A stretch of 64,000 nt of DNA, from positions 2,733,001 through 2,797,000 of the forward strand of contig NC_134846.1 of the NCBI RefSeq assembly GCF_965363235.1. Reading direction: 5' to 3'. The notes beneath the pieces were generated by a model. That model saw only the letters and a list, made by a program, of their open reading frames with translations. It made no database searches and was not told where the DNA came from. The translations under genes were made by a program, and so were the position numbers. Position 1 is the first letter of the stretch. Every line of letters begins with the position of its first letter. This document shows, piece after piece, positions 1 to 11,596 of the stretch. This DNA comes from Mytilus galloprovincialis (Eukaryota > Mollusca > Bivalvia > Mytilida > Mytilidae).

Positions 1-849
1 AACACTTTAAAATGTTGAATTGATCCTCAGATTAGAAGAAAGTAAGCTTCTGTGCTGTTTTCTATCAATTCTTTGATAATATCTCCTTCAAAGCTGGTGA
101 AAGCAAAACAAATTTGGTCAATGGACAAATAATGTTTGGTTCAAACAAAAAATAAAATGCTTTTATCTCCCTGTTACTTACATTGTACATAGAAATGATA
201 ATACATGGAGACATCCTTGTACATGAGAGTTGTCTGTAAAATCTTTACTTCACAAAGAATGAATTGCATAACAATGAACCGAGCTCAAAGCAAAGCACTT
301 TAATAATACACTTAGACAGAGAGCTAAATCCAGTGATATACTTTGTACTACAGGTCCTTCGTGAACATCCATCAACCAGAACCATATCTCAATAACATGC
401 CATTCTACATGGTTGGATCAGAAGTCCTGAAAAAGACATGATTTTTTTTTATCGTATTTAAAGTATATATGCATAGGTTAAAACTTTCACAAATTTGAGG
501 TATAATCATTCAGTGTCTGGCAACTATCAATCGCTTCATGCACAAACTGATATACTAGTAGGTTGAGCATGAGTGCCCTCTGTTGGAAATAAAAACATAC
601 CTCCACCTAATTTTAGTAAACTGATGAAGAAACATTCAAAACTATAAAATGTTATCCAAGACTTGTCAGTGTCTATATATAGCTATTCACCATCGCCACT
701 GAATCAGTGATATATGTACACATAAATACATGTAAGACTAAAATTAAAGTACATATATAAGACTAAAACTGACATTCAGTCTTTACCTTCATTCCCCAAG
801 TCCTGTTCAAATCTAATTCATGATAAAATAAAATTACAACCAATGAAAT

Positions 850-990
850 CAAAGGCGAATTAAGAGGCCCCCCCTGTCTGGAAAAATATGGTTGATTATT
901 TAGAGGACCACTGGAGCATGATCAGAGTGGGCCCTCTCTTAGGCAGTCAGTGGGCCCACACTTATGAAAATTTCTGGATTCGCCACTGGA
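850..990. mobile_element. Small inverted-repeat element (MITE-like)
   Basis: About 140 bases. The start GGCGAATTAAGAGG and the end GGATTCGCCACTGG are roughly complementary, with the GC-rich runs CCCCCCC and GGGCCC inside. Resembles the GGCGGATCC elements elsewhere in the window. Confidence 0.4.
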
Positions 991-1489
991 AATATCCCTC
1001 TAATAGACTAGCATTTAAATCCCAGTTTTCTAATATGGTAGCTAGGTGGAACCTAAAACTAAAAAATTTGAAAAAAATATTTTAAATATATTTCAAATGC
1101 ATGTATATGTGATAATATAAATTCTCCAGATTTCACTGTATTTTCCCTTTTGATGTTTTTCAACTACAGCCAGTTTGGTGTGGGTTGATGTTTGATTGTT
1201 GTACATGTTATATATCGACATGAGATTTGTTTATATACATAAAACTTATTTCCCTAAATTCAAATAAAATAGATGTGAGAAATTAAAGGAAACCATATGC
1301 AAATATTAAAAAAATAATTTGCATTTGTTCTGTTGATTGATAGTGGTACACATATGAAGAAATGGTGAAATCACTTATATATAGTTCTGATCAAAAGTTT
1401 CATGATAGACATGCATGGTAAATAAGTAGTAGGTTGTTTGAAGTTTGCAGCATATTCAACTTTGAAAATCTTTTTCAGGTCTACAATCC

Positions 1490-1690
1490 ATATAAAAATC
1501 TGTATATATGTGGTATAATTTCCAATGAGACAGCTTTCCAGAGGTTAAAATAACAAAGTAATTATAGGCAACCATACAGCCTTAATAAGTGAGAAAAAAA
1601 AACAGTCTAGACATGTTAAGTAAGCAACAATTAATGTAATGGCCTGATTTGCAACTTATAAACAACAGGTTTGGAACCCTCCCCCCAAAA
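1490..1690. repeat. Dispersed repeat, first copy
   Basis: Shares AATTATAGGCAACCATACAG, ATGGCCTGATT and an 'AACAGGT..GGAAC' ending with 3030-3205 in the same orientation. Related to the element at 10446-10640. Confidence 0.5.
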
Positions 1691-1850
1691 AAATCAAAGA
1701 GCAGATTGCTCTGACGAATACGATTGCCATTGTTTCGTTGACACATGTACATGTATACATGTAGCTGGATAATATTATTTTCAAAACTAATTCAACTGCA
1801 CATGTAAAATAGTTACAAAATAGCCAATCCCGGATAAAAGTGTATGAACA

Positions 1851-1939
1851 ATGCGATTAGGCCTATTGTGTTTTATTTTTGTACTATCAATTCCAAGTTT
1901 ACTTTCCACAGCAGTCACTGAGACTCAGAGTGAGAGAAG
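1851..1939 (+). CDS. Possible first exon encoding a signal peptide
   Basis: ATG at 1851 opens MRLGLLCFIFVLSIPSLLST followed by AVTETQSER: a basic start, a hydrophobic core and a small-residue cleavage region. The frame reaches a donor-like GAAG|GTATTT at 1939 in phase 2. A TATA-like GGATAAAAG lies just upstream. I could not find the next exon, so the gene is unproven and the rest of the protein unknown. Confidence 0.3.
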
Positions 1940-3029
1940 GTATTTCACTTCGTATCTTATCACCTATTTTCCTATGTTAATTCTAGGAGGAACCCTATTC
2001 CTAACTCTTTAAATATTTAATTTCCTTTCGGTCAGTGATCATGACTGCTTTCCGTACACATTTATCGGTTTAAATTTTGATCATTTTTAATATAATACAC
2101 TTTATTGACAGAACGAGCTAATACTCGACGTATTGTTTTAATTCAGAATTCACGGAAGTTACTTCCAGAAGGGAGACAATTGGAAACAATAATATGGAAG
2201 ACTCCATTTTGCCTGAAGGGGTGTTCTACGATGTGGACTATATTTATTTTCATTTAAATGATGCATATGATTTAAAATTATGCAACAATAATAACCTTCA
2301 ATAGCAGACATACATAGAAAAGATCCCATGAGTTTAAAATTAATTAATTGAGTGGGGAATCCAGAGCAACCATTCAATCGAAAACCCCTCAAAGTCAAGA
2401 AAACTATACGCATGCGCATAATTTCCAAAAAAAAACCTGGAGCAAGAACGTATATTAAATGTTTATTAAACGACCTAGATAGTTCTCTATTTCTTTATGG
2501 AAGTACAATCTCAAATATCAGTTTCATAAAGGTAAAATATAAGAAAAACTCCACTTCAGTTCTTATATGACAGAAATAGATTTATCGGAATTCAGAGAAC
2601 TCTCGCATTTTATCAAACTGGGAATTTCCTCTAACGTGTTTCTAAATTTAGAAAAACACTAAATATAAATACTGCGTAATTCTGATTTTCCGTGTTGTTA
2701 AAAACATGCATATAAGTCAAGGGAATTATCAAACATGAAGATTATGAAAAGAACATTATAGGAAAGTTGTTAAAGTTCAATCCCTTTGTTTGTTTTTACC
2801 TTTAAAGCAAGACAATCATAAGAATCTGAGATGTTCCTTAATGTTTAGAATAAAACGATTGACGTGAGGGCAATGCTCTGAGCCACCAGTATAAGTCTAC
2901 AGATTGCTTGAAAGCAATCGTATCCCAAAAATTGTTCCAATGAAGATAAAGGCAAGCCTGGAGGGGATTCATTACATTTGGAACAACTTTTCTGAAGGAT
3001 GGATACGTATAAAAATTAAAATATGTAAT
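1940..3029. other. Intergenic DNA
   Basis: AT-rich with short chance ORFs on both strands. I see no supported gene. Confidence 0.5.
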
Positions 3030-3205
3030 AAGATTGCCAATAAGACAACTACCCACAAATGTTCAAACGACAAAGCAATTATAGGCAACCATACAGCCTT
3101 CAAAAATGAGGGAAACTGTCCCAACATGAAAAGTATACATTAATACAATTGAGAAGAGAAATGGCCTGATTCACAATTCTACTAATAAACAGGTCGGGAA
3201 CATCT
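3030..3205. repeat. Dispersed repeat, second copy
   Basis: Direct copy of 1490-1690, better preserved in the middle (AAGCAATTATAGGCAACC), ending at AACAGGTCGGGAAC. Confidence 0.5.
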
Positions 3206-3569
3206 TCCCTTCAAATAAACCAGATGCTCCACAGGGCGCAGCTTGATACTACAGCAGAGGCCGAACCCTGAACAGTTGGGGCAAGTATGGACACAACATT
3301 AAAGCCTGATACAGCTCTGAATTTGGATTGTGATCAAATAGTCAAAACAGAATAGGTTTCTGACACAGAATGAATGTAGTCTAAGAACTTAAAACATTTA
3401 ATATTAAATTGGACTTTTACCTATTGTGGTCCTTTATCCAAAAATCTTAATACATGGTTTGAGGCACTTGTCGCAGAAAAAAATCCTATAGACTTAGGGG
3501 TCGACCATTTGATATTCTGGGGGAGGGGCAGGTGGATTTGTTTTTGATCGGTTATTTATTTTTGTAATC

Positions 3570-4573
3570 TAAGGCCACGGTTTTTTTATTTGTTGGTTTA
3601 CGGATCCGCCGACCCGATTTTGCCGATTTTCAGAATAAAAATAAAATTGACTTTTCATGCTTTTTTATTCCCGCCGACCCTTTTAAATGCATTATCTCTG
3701 AAAAATATTTAAATTTTTCTTTATTATGAAATGAAATGCATTAATCATTAACAAAGTTGACTGTAACACTTTCTGTTGTGAAAAATAATTTACGTTTCTA
3801 AAAATAGACAAATCAATTATAACTGACCTTGAAATGTCTTTTGCGCAAATAATTTTGTGGAACGAAACCTGTGTTTAAAACCACTTACAAAATAAGTTCG
3901 TTTCCCTTTTTTGTCATCAGTCCGTAAGATGCATCATCTCAGAGAAATAGACTTGTCCAAATGTGGACAGGTGGAATACATCAATTAAAGTACTGAATAT
4001 TAACAAATCATTTGAAATTTTCATGTTTCATAGATAACAAAAAATATCGATCATTGGGATAAAAACCGGATTGCATGACAACTGATTAACCCGATATTGT
4101 CGTTTTTCCAGTGGACGAGTCTATTACGTTTTTCGACACGTGTGTTGAAACTTATTTTTGTACGACGTTTTTATATTTTTTTCTTTATCAGTTTTTGTGC
4201 TTGAAGATCATTATTCACCAAGTTTTCTGGAATTGATTGAGAGCTACGCGAATCTGTTTTTCTTGTTTGTGAAATGACGATTTAATTTCGTCTTTGTCCG
4301 TGCAACCCCCCTTTTTTACAGGAAATTATTAAACGATGTCATGCGATGTTCATGATCACTGATCAATAATATTTGAACGAACTTAATGTTAAGAAATGAT
4401 GACAAAAACAGCATATAAGACCAACATTTTGTTAGTAAGGTGAAATATATATTTTATTTTGCGTATTTTTTCTGTTTTGAAAGATATTTTTTTTCTTTTT
4501 TTTTCCGACCGACCGACCCGACTTTTTTATGCGAAAAATCCGTAAACCAACAAATTAAAAAACCGTGGCCTAA
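3570..4573. mobile_element. 1-kb inverted-repeat DNA element
   Basis: Terminal inverted repeats of about 35 bases: AAGGCCACGG..TTTGTTGGTTTACGGAT on the left and its complement ATCCGTAAACCAACAAA..CCGTGGCCT on the right. Inside the termini both arms carry CCGACCCGA-type runs. No transposase frame, so non-autonomous. Confidence 0.7.
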
Positions 4574-4727
4574 GAGGACAAATTATTCATTTTCTGCACT
4601 AGTGAAGCAAGATTTTTCATTAAAGCAAGGGACTGATTATTCATTTTCACAACTGGTTTTATGATATTCGAAAAACATACAATTTTCAAATGATTTTTTT
4701 ATTATAAACAACATATTTGTGTTTCCT

Positions 4728-4856
4728 TTAAATTTTTATTTTGATATTTTTTTTTTTGCATACTGAATGCTATAAATTTTTATTTTGACATTTTTTTTTG
4801 CATGCCGAATGCTATAAATTTTTATTTTGACATTTTTTTTGCATGCTGAATTGATA
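4728..4856. repeat. Short tandem repeat, 3 copies of about 42 bases
   Basis: Three copies of TATAAATTTTTATTTTGACA, a T run, then GCATGCTGAATGC, differing mainly in T-run length. Confidence 0.6.
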
Positions 4857-4859
4857 TGC

Positions 4860-5772
4860 ACGCAGTTGCGTGTTGGCATATAGGGAGCTATGCGCCTGAA
4901 TACAATTTAATTAAATATATTAAATAACTTGGAATCCTCCCCTTTTATAAGTAGAGACAATCCATAACCTCAGAAATATTAATCTTAAATTTATATAAAT
5001 GAAAAGTAAGCTTCCATAAATAAAATTCAACAGTGTTTCTTAAAATTGGTAAAAGCGGTATAGTCATACCCCAACATGTTGACCATAGATAGACAAACAA
5101 TTCACTTGCATTCGATTCGCATTTGAACTATGTGTTTGTTAATGTAAACCGTTTCAAATGTGAATTAAACTAACTCAAATTAGTTAATGTCAATCCAATT
5201 CAAATTAGGTGTGAACTCAGTATGATTGTCAGGTAGTTTCAAACTGAAAGATACTTTTAAGGGAAGGGAAAGAAACGGATAAAACCATGTGTGTTACAAA
5301 CACTGTTTATTCAAGTCAGAATCCTGGATCTCAATAGTACTTTCATAATGTCAAATAAAAACATGAATATGATAGTTACATACAATGCTACATGTATTTA
5401 ATACGTATTAAATAACATTTATTTTAGTGATTGGTAATTCGGAAAAATCTGAAATTCAGGCGTAAATTGAGACAAACAATATCACTGAATGCAGTTTCTA
5501 GTCAAGTGACCAGCAAACATGGAAATTTACCTTTTGAATGAAAAACTCTTACATTGAAAATGAATGATGTAAATCTAGATTCTAATAATAGCCGAAGGGA
5601 GCTCACATTCACAACAGTTAAAGCATTGCTGAATTAGTGAACAAAGCATTTTTCTCATTAACTTGAAAATCCACCTATTTTTATAATAGAAAAAACCCGA
5701 ATTTTAAGACATAAATTATAAAATTCCTGATAAAAAGCGGTGCTGAGCATGCATGTAATATGCTTGAAACAT
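4860..5772. other. Intergenic DNA
   Basis: AT-rich and unremarkable on both strands; no gene or clear repeat found. Confidence 0.5.
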
Positions 5773-5778
5773 ATTCAA

Positions 5779-6066
5779 GAGGGGGAGGACAGGGGTAAGG
5801 GAGAAAGGGGGTAGGAAAAGGAGAAAGGGGGTGGGAGAAAGGAGAAAGTAGGTAGGAGAAAGGAGAGGAAGACTGGGAGAAAGGAGAAAAAGTTGGAGAA
5901 AGGAGAAAAAATAAAATATCTCTACTTTTAAAAAAATTTCTAATATTTCAAGAAAAAATATCTCAAAAGGAGATGTTTTATTCTAATGGGAGAAAGGAGA
6001 ACGGGGGTAGGAGAAAGGAGAAGAGGGGTGGGAGAAGGGAGAAGGGTACCCCCTGTCCTCCCCCTC
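5779..6066. mobile_element. GA-rich foldback element with 6-bp target duplication
   Basis: Ends GAGGGGGAGGACAGGGGTA and its complement TACCCCCTGTCCTCCCCCTC. The interior is a degenerate (GGAGAAA)n purine tract. The direct repeat ATTCAA flanks it on both sides (5773-5778 and 6067-6072). Confidence 0.65.
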
Positions 6067-6416
6067 ATTCAAAGAATAAAGTTTTATAACTTCCTAATGT
6101 CATTTCCAAAATTTATCAAAACCTAAATCTTACTGTGGATTCCTATATTTTTCGTGGATGTCAATTCTCCTGGATTGTTGAAAACTTGCATATTCATCGA
6201 TATTTGATTTTGTGGTTTTAACAATCCAGACAGACAAATAGCAATAAGGTGTTTAGGAAAACATGAACTAAAACCTCCTTCATATAAGACAAAAATACAT
6301 GGGAACTCACACTGAATGGTCAAATGTGTTCAATATGAAAATTGCAGTTAAGATGGTAAAATCACAAATCAGCCGTTTCTGTAAATGGACTATGACTTTT
6401 GAGCAAATTTAAAAGT

Positions 6417-6738
6417 AGTCCGAGATTACTCTGACGTCCAACGGCTGTTTTGCCAGACAAGCTGGGGCCGTGGGACGTCAGAGCTCGTCCCATATCAAAA
6501 AGTGGATATTTGCCCACCCAAAATAGATGCGCTGCTTCGCCGCTTCTGATGCCGACTGACGGCCATGGAGTTATAACTTATATAAATCGGGCACCAATCT
6601 GTTCATTTTTCATTTATCTCTTCATTTATGTAAGTTTCACCTACCTGCCAACCTTTATTTTTCCATATTTTAACAGTTTTCACAGTGACCCATCGATTTC
6701 GGCATTTTGCCGTTGGACGTCACAGTAATCTCGAACTA
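6417..6738. mobile_element. Inverted-repeat element of about 320 bases (MITE-like)
   Basis: Left end CGAGATTACTCTGACGTCCA and right end complementary to CGAGATTACTGTGACGTCCA: 23 bases with one mismatch. No coding capacity. Confidence 0.7.
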
Positions 6739-7790
6739 ATTTAAAGGGAAATGACAGGGAAGGGGCCAAATATTGTTCAAGGGGAGCAAATGCCCTTTCA
6801 TTTGATATGCAGGTTTCAAAAATAGAGGGAGAATAAGAGGAAAAGTTGAGTCATCTTATTAGACTTCAGTTAAATAATGTAGATTTATATACCACTAATT
6901 TAAAAAAAAAAAAAAAAAACCCACAGAACTATGTCTAATTCACTTTGACTACTGATATGCAAACCTAAAAACAGAAAAATATATCATAAAATAGTGATTG
7001 AAAGATTCATAACACTTTGAAAGGATAATTCAGACACGTGTTACACGGGGAGCATGTTTGTTTACAAATAATAATGTCACGTGATCGCGCAGACCTCACA
7101 TGTTGCATCGCCCTTACAATCCACTGATACATAACCCATTATCATGCAAACATGCAACGTGAATGTGATTGGTTATCAAATAATACAGAAATAATGCATG
7201 CACAGTTTATGAAGAAATTAGTTCATCAAATAGATCGATTTTCACTTTTGACACGAATAGGTCGGGTTGACATTTCTGTCATCGGGGATAATATTGAGAT
7301 AAATGGGATAAAACTGACCGTCAAAAAGGTCTCGAGAAGCACATCAGTAGAACCTTAACATTAATAAGTAATAATTACCAAAATTTCTCTAATTAATAAA
7401 CTATATAACTGAAATTTCACAAAGATAACGGTAAATAATTATGATGGTGGCGGTGATGCTGGTTAAATTGGCGCGAAATAATATTCTTACTCCTATTGCT
7501 TTACGTAAAAAAAATGTATAGAATTGAATTTGACTAAAGTTGAACATAAAAAACGTGAATATGCAAAAGCCTGGTAATATATTAATGATAAAAGTGTGTA
7601 TAAATTTCTGTAAACGAATTTACCCGTATACTTCACTAAGAATTGCATTTGAGCGCAAGGAGATCTTTATTGTGAATCGGTTTATTAACTCAGGGTCGAA
7701 GTTCAACATGTTTATATTAACGGATTTTTTTTGCGTTGCTTTTTAATAAATCATTGAGGCCATCTATTTTTATTACGGGTTTCCACATCT
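6739..7790. other. Intergenic DNA
   Basis: Contains only the small unidentified ORF at 7152-7358 and an A-rich stretch near 6901-6919. Confidence 0.5.
7152..7358 (+). CDS. Small unidentified ORF (68 aa)
   Basis: Reads MQRECDWLSNN through DRFSLLTRIGRVDISVIGDN and INGIKLTVKK to a stop. Composition is more protein-like than the surrounding AT-rich DNA. No domain recognised; it could be an exon fragment, a decayed element or chance. Confidence 0.18.
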   Translation: MQRECDWLSNNTEIMHAQFMKKLVHQIDRFSLLTRIGRVDISVIGDNIEINGIKLTVKKVSRSTSVEP

Positions 7791-7791
7791 T

Positions 7792-8215
7792 TAAATCGGA
7801 ATTATAGAAAAAATGGAATGTTGTTAGCAGAATCAAAACAGAAATGATGAACACTGCAACATTTTCAGCAAAACATAAATAGGATGGAGGATCTGTGTAT
7901 TCACATTATTTGTAAAACTCTCCTTATTCATGTGAAGCGTGTGCTTTACATCGAGGCTTGTGCTTTACATCGAGGTTTTCTATGCTTATCATCGACGCCA
8001 CAGTACTTCAACCAAGCAGACAACGTTTATTTGGGGCATTCGACCTGTTTTAACTCAGATTTTGGAATTTTTTAATCGAAATTATAGAAAAATGGAATGT
8101 TGTTAGTACATATAAAATAGAAAAAGATGAATACTATTTGTTAAAGCAAGTTTGGATGGGGTTCTGTGTATTTACATTGTTTGTACAACTCTCCTTACTG
8201 ATGCCATATTTTGGA
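7792..8215. repeat. Diverged direct duplication
   Basis: About 140 bases beginning AATTATAGAAAAA.TGGAATG and ending GTA.AACTCTCCTTA occur at about 7797 and again at about 8080, same orientation, spacing about 280. Confidence 0.55.
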
Positions 8216-8830
8216 ATTTCCGTGACCTAAATGGTTCGCGAAAATTAATATTTTTATATATAGTATAGTAATAATAGTTTCGATACACTGATGGGCGTTT
8301 TGCCTGGCTTATAAAATTAACTTGCATGCTTATAACTAACAAGTGCTATATAAGCTTTTTGTTGTTTTTTATGCATTCACAAATAAATTTATCAATCAAA
8401 AAATTATTCATTCATATTTTATCATATATAATTTGTTTTTAATAAAAACACTGTTTCTTCACTTGATGACCACTACCTCAATTGCAATATATCTTACTAC
8501 TACTACGAAAATAATTTTTGAAAAACAAATATCTTTGAAAAAAATTACAATACTACTTCCTCAAATTCTTTTTCAATATTTTTGGAATAATGATAAGTCT
8601 GTAATTATTTGGTCATATGCTAATAACTGAAATATTCTCGATTGTGTTCTGCTTTCTGAGTCTTTATATATAAATATATGTAACTATCATAATGTGCTTA
8701 ATTCGTAACTGCTTAAATTTTACTGACTTTTAGTTGATACTGTATTACTGATTACTGTAGCTTTTTCTGATTAATAAAATAAAAGGTGTATCATACTATG
8801 CGTTCTTCTTCCCTATTATCATACCTTATA

Positions 8831-8930
8831 GAGCCTAGGTGGTCGAGTGGTCTAGCGTGTCGGGCATTGTGGAATGAGATGTGGTGTCACGATATCTCAG
8901 TAGCATGAGTTCGAATCCCGGTGGGCATAT
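8831..8930 (+). repeat. tRNA-derived SINE-like segment
   Basis: Has an A-box-like GGTGGTCGAGTGGTCTAGCG and a B-box GAGTTCGAATCCC about 55 bases later, but acceptor-stem pairing fails after five pairs. So it is a tRNA-derived repeat head rather than a working tRNA. Absent from copy B of the surrounding repeat. Confidence 0.55.
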
Positions 8931-9354
8931 CTAACATTGTTGGGTTGATGTTTAGACGAATTACGTACTTAAGCGTACGCCGTTTAAAGAAACCCAAAGA
9001 TACCGAACTATTGAAGCAAACATGATAAAGTTTCGTAAAAATTATCATTATTCTATTCGAATTCATTAATTCTAATTGGATATCAAATACGGACCCTGCT
9101 GTCAAAAACTGTAACTTTTTAGGCTTTAAATAGGCTGATACTTTAATAAGAAAACGATATGAAGTATAACTAGAAAAATATGATTTGTAATTCATCCCTT
9201 TCCTTCCTGTCATTATAACATCAACGAATGAGACCATTCGTCACGTCGATGGCCGATTGCAATGAGACTTGTCATCAAATATCAAATATGAAGATGCTTG
9301 CAAATGAGGCAACTATTCACCAGATTTGAAATAAAGTAAACTCGCCACATTCTG

Positions 9355-9640
9355 TATGTATGTTCCTGTCCCAAGTCAGGAGCCTATAATTCAGTGGTTA
9401 TCGTTTGTTTGTGTGTTACATATTTGTTTTTCGTTCATTTTTTCTACAAACATTAGGTTGTTAGTTTTACTCGTTTGAATTGTTTTACATTGTCATTTCG
9501 GGACCTTTTATAGCGGACTGTGCGGTATGGACTTTGCTCATTGTTGAAGGTCGTACGGTGACCTATAGTTGTTAATTTGTATATCATTTTGGTCTCTTGT
9601 GGAGAGTTGTGTCATTGGCAATCATACCACATCTTCTTTT
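9355..9640 (+). repeat. Dispersed mussel-type repeat, plus orientation
   Basis: Runs from CCCAAGTCAGGAGCC through GTTTGAATTGTTTTACATTG to GGAGAGTTGTGTCATTGGCA and ACCACATCTTC. This is the most frequent short repeat family in the window; other copies are listed separately. Confidence 0.7.
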
Positions 9641-9789
9641 TTATAGAAGTGATTTACTACTCATAAGAAAAGAGATGCGCGCTATTAGTTGCACAAGAAC
9701 GAATACCCTTATGAAGGAGATGTGTTCACACCCTCCCCTTTTCCTATTTGTTAGCTAAGGTTTAGCGTAGGGAAAAATGTGAAAATGGC

Positions 9790-9900
9790 ATATGAATGCT
9801 GATGAGACAACTCTCCACAAGAGACCAAACTAAATGGTATTTCAATAGATATATAAAAAGATGTGATATGAGTGCCAATGGGACAACTCTCCATCCAAGT
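9790..9900 (-). repeat. Dispersed mussel-type repeat, two reversed 3' fragments
   Basis: GATGAGACAACTCTCCACAA, then a second ATGGGACAACTCTCCA 80 bases on, are complements of the family's GGAGAGTTGTCTCAT end. Confidence 0.6.
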
Positions 9901-10445
9901 CATAATGTGTTAAAGTAAACCATAATAGGTCAAAGTATGGTCTTTAGCACGGAGCCTTGGCTCACACTGACCAGCAAGCTATAAAGGGCCACATGATCTA
10001 TGACACAATGTAAATACAAATTCAATAAAAAATCGAGACCGTATCTTTCAATATACAAGAACGAAAAAAGTTGCCGAAATGCCGACCAATTTATCTCTTT
10101 GGTTGGGGTTTGGCATGTGGACAAAATGATCATATTCATCAATTAAAGGCTTGATTATTTATCATTATTTAGTCATACTTGTATGACAATTTTCTTTTAT
10201 ATGTATCACTTTTTAAAGATATTTTTAAAACCAAATAAAATATTTTATAAACCAATTAAGATAACTTTTTAACTATAAAATAAAAGATCTCATATATTAA
10301 TAAGATATCTAAACAGTCTATAAATATATCTCAATAAGTTTTTTTTAGATATTTCATTCCGTTATAAGATATCTGAACATGCATGAAATATTTGCCACTG
10401 AAGGTTACGCAACCGACAATCAATCGATCATTATAACATATCTTT

Positions 10446-10800
10446 TTTATCAAACAAGATATATAGGATGTGATATGATTCGGAATGAGATAATTCAATA
10501 CAAGAGACCAAGTGACACAGAAATTAACAAATTAAGGGCACCATACGGCCTTCAACGATGAGTAAACACCATATCGCATAGCCCGCTATAAAGGCCTCGA
10601 AATGACAATGTACAAAAACCGACCGTGCGAGGGCTGCAAAGCCAGTCAAGGTCGTTAAACACTTCCATATATGTACAAAAAATTCAAACGAGAAAAACTA
10701 ACTGCGTGATTTATGTCCAAACTAATGAGAACGAAAATCAAATATGAAATACAGAAAAAAATAACAACCACTGAATTACTGTTGACTACTCCGGACTTTG
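10446..10800 (-). repeat. Dispersed mussel-type repeat, reversed, nearly full
   Basis: Order is reversed: GATGTGATATGATTC, then CGGCCTTCAACGATGAG, CCCGCTATAAAGG, and TTGACTACTCCGGACTTTGG near 10781. Confidence 0.6.
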
Positions 10801-11045
10801 GACAGACACATACAACATGTGGCGTCTTGTTTATTTCGAGAGCTAGATCTCTTGTATCTTGTAAATAATATATAGGAATATGTGGTATAAATTAAAATAT
10901 ATTATAATAATTTTTTACTTAAAAAAAACCAAGATATCTTTTAATGTAAATAAGATATTTTTGTAAACTTAATAAGTTGTCTTAGAAATTTTATAATCTA
11001 TCTTGTATTTTGATATCAAAAATACATACCTATCATACATTTTTT

Positions 11046-11580
11046 TTACAGTTAAATTCAGACACAAGATGGCCCAAGTAAAGAAATATGTGTCACTACG
11101 GTAACCCGACCGACGCAACAATGCAATTTAAAACACCTCATGTGTAATCACTGAAATGGAAAAAAATCTATAAAATCATCATAAACAAATTTATCAAAAA
11201 TTATGGTGATTCTTAAAATGTCATCTTCCATTTATAGATCTATTGTCTTCCGTTACAAGATTGTCTACATGGTAAAAAAGTCAATAAAATAATCGAAGTT
11301 ATCTCTCTTTATACCCAAACTTGACTTATATATTTTATATTGTGACTTTAATATATGTTTTAACTGTATTGTATCTAACCAACATTACCAGAGTAAGCAG
11401 CGTGGGAAAGGTTGGTAAGAAAGTGTGAATGATCGGGTCAAATTTTGTACTGCCCAAAAGGGCCCTGTAATTAGAAAAAACATTAGAAATTTAAATTTGA
11501 ATTTATTGGCAAAGTCCTGAAACTTGGTAGATTTTTTCTAGTATAAAGAAAATAACTCAATAAAGATTTATACTGTTTTT
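11046..11580. other. AT-rich spacer before the minisatellite
   Basis: No gene or repeat recognised in this stretch. Confidence 0.5.
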
Positions 11581-11596
11581 CATGTATATTCATGTT

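Larger units (their letters stand above)
1..1850. other. Intergenic AT-rich DNA
   Basis: No exon or RNA gene recognised. Contains the small element at 850-990 and, at 1490-1690, a dispersed repeat (TATAGGCAACCATACAGCC) that recurs at 3030-3200. Confidence 0.6.
8285..11045. repeat. Composite repeat, copy A (inverted partner at 53975-57800)
   Basis: Matches the reverse complement of 53975-57800 in collinear blocks: GCCTGGCTTATAAAATTAAC near 8300, ATGCGTTCTTCTTCCCTATT near 8800, TACGGACCCTGCTGTCAAAA near 9090, GGTTGGGGTTTGGC near 10105, AATAAGTTGTCTTAGAAATT near 10973. It contains runs of AAGATATCTTATT. No long ORF; probably a non-autonomous element or old segmental copy. Confidence 0.7.

Noticed and set aside
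8831-8930. Functional tRNA gene
   Set aside because: A and B boxes are present but the acceptor stem does not pair fully and the anticodon arm is not formed.
8887-9237. 116-codon minus-strand ORF
   Set aside because: Its start lies in the tRNA-derived segment and the rest in the inverted composite repeat; no domain is visible.
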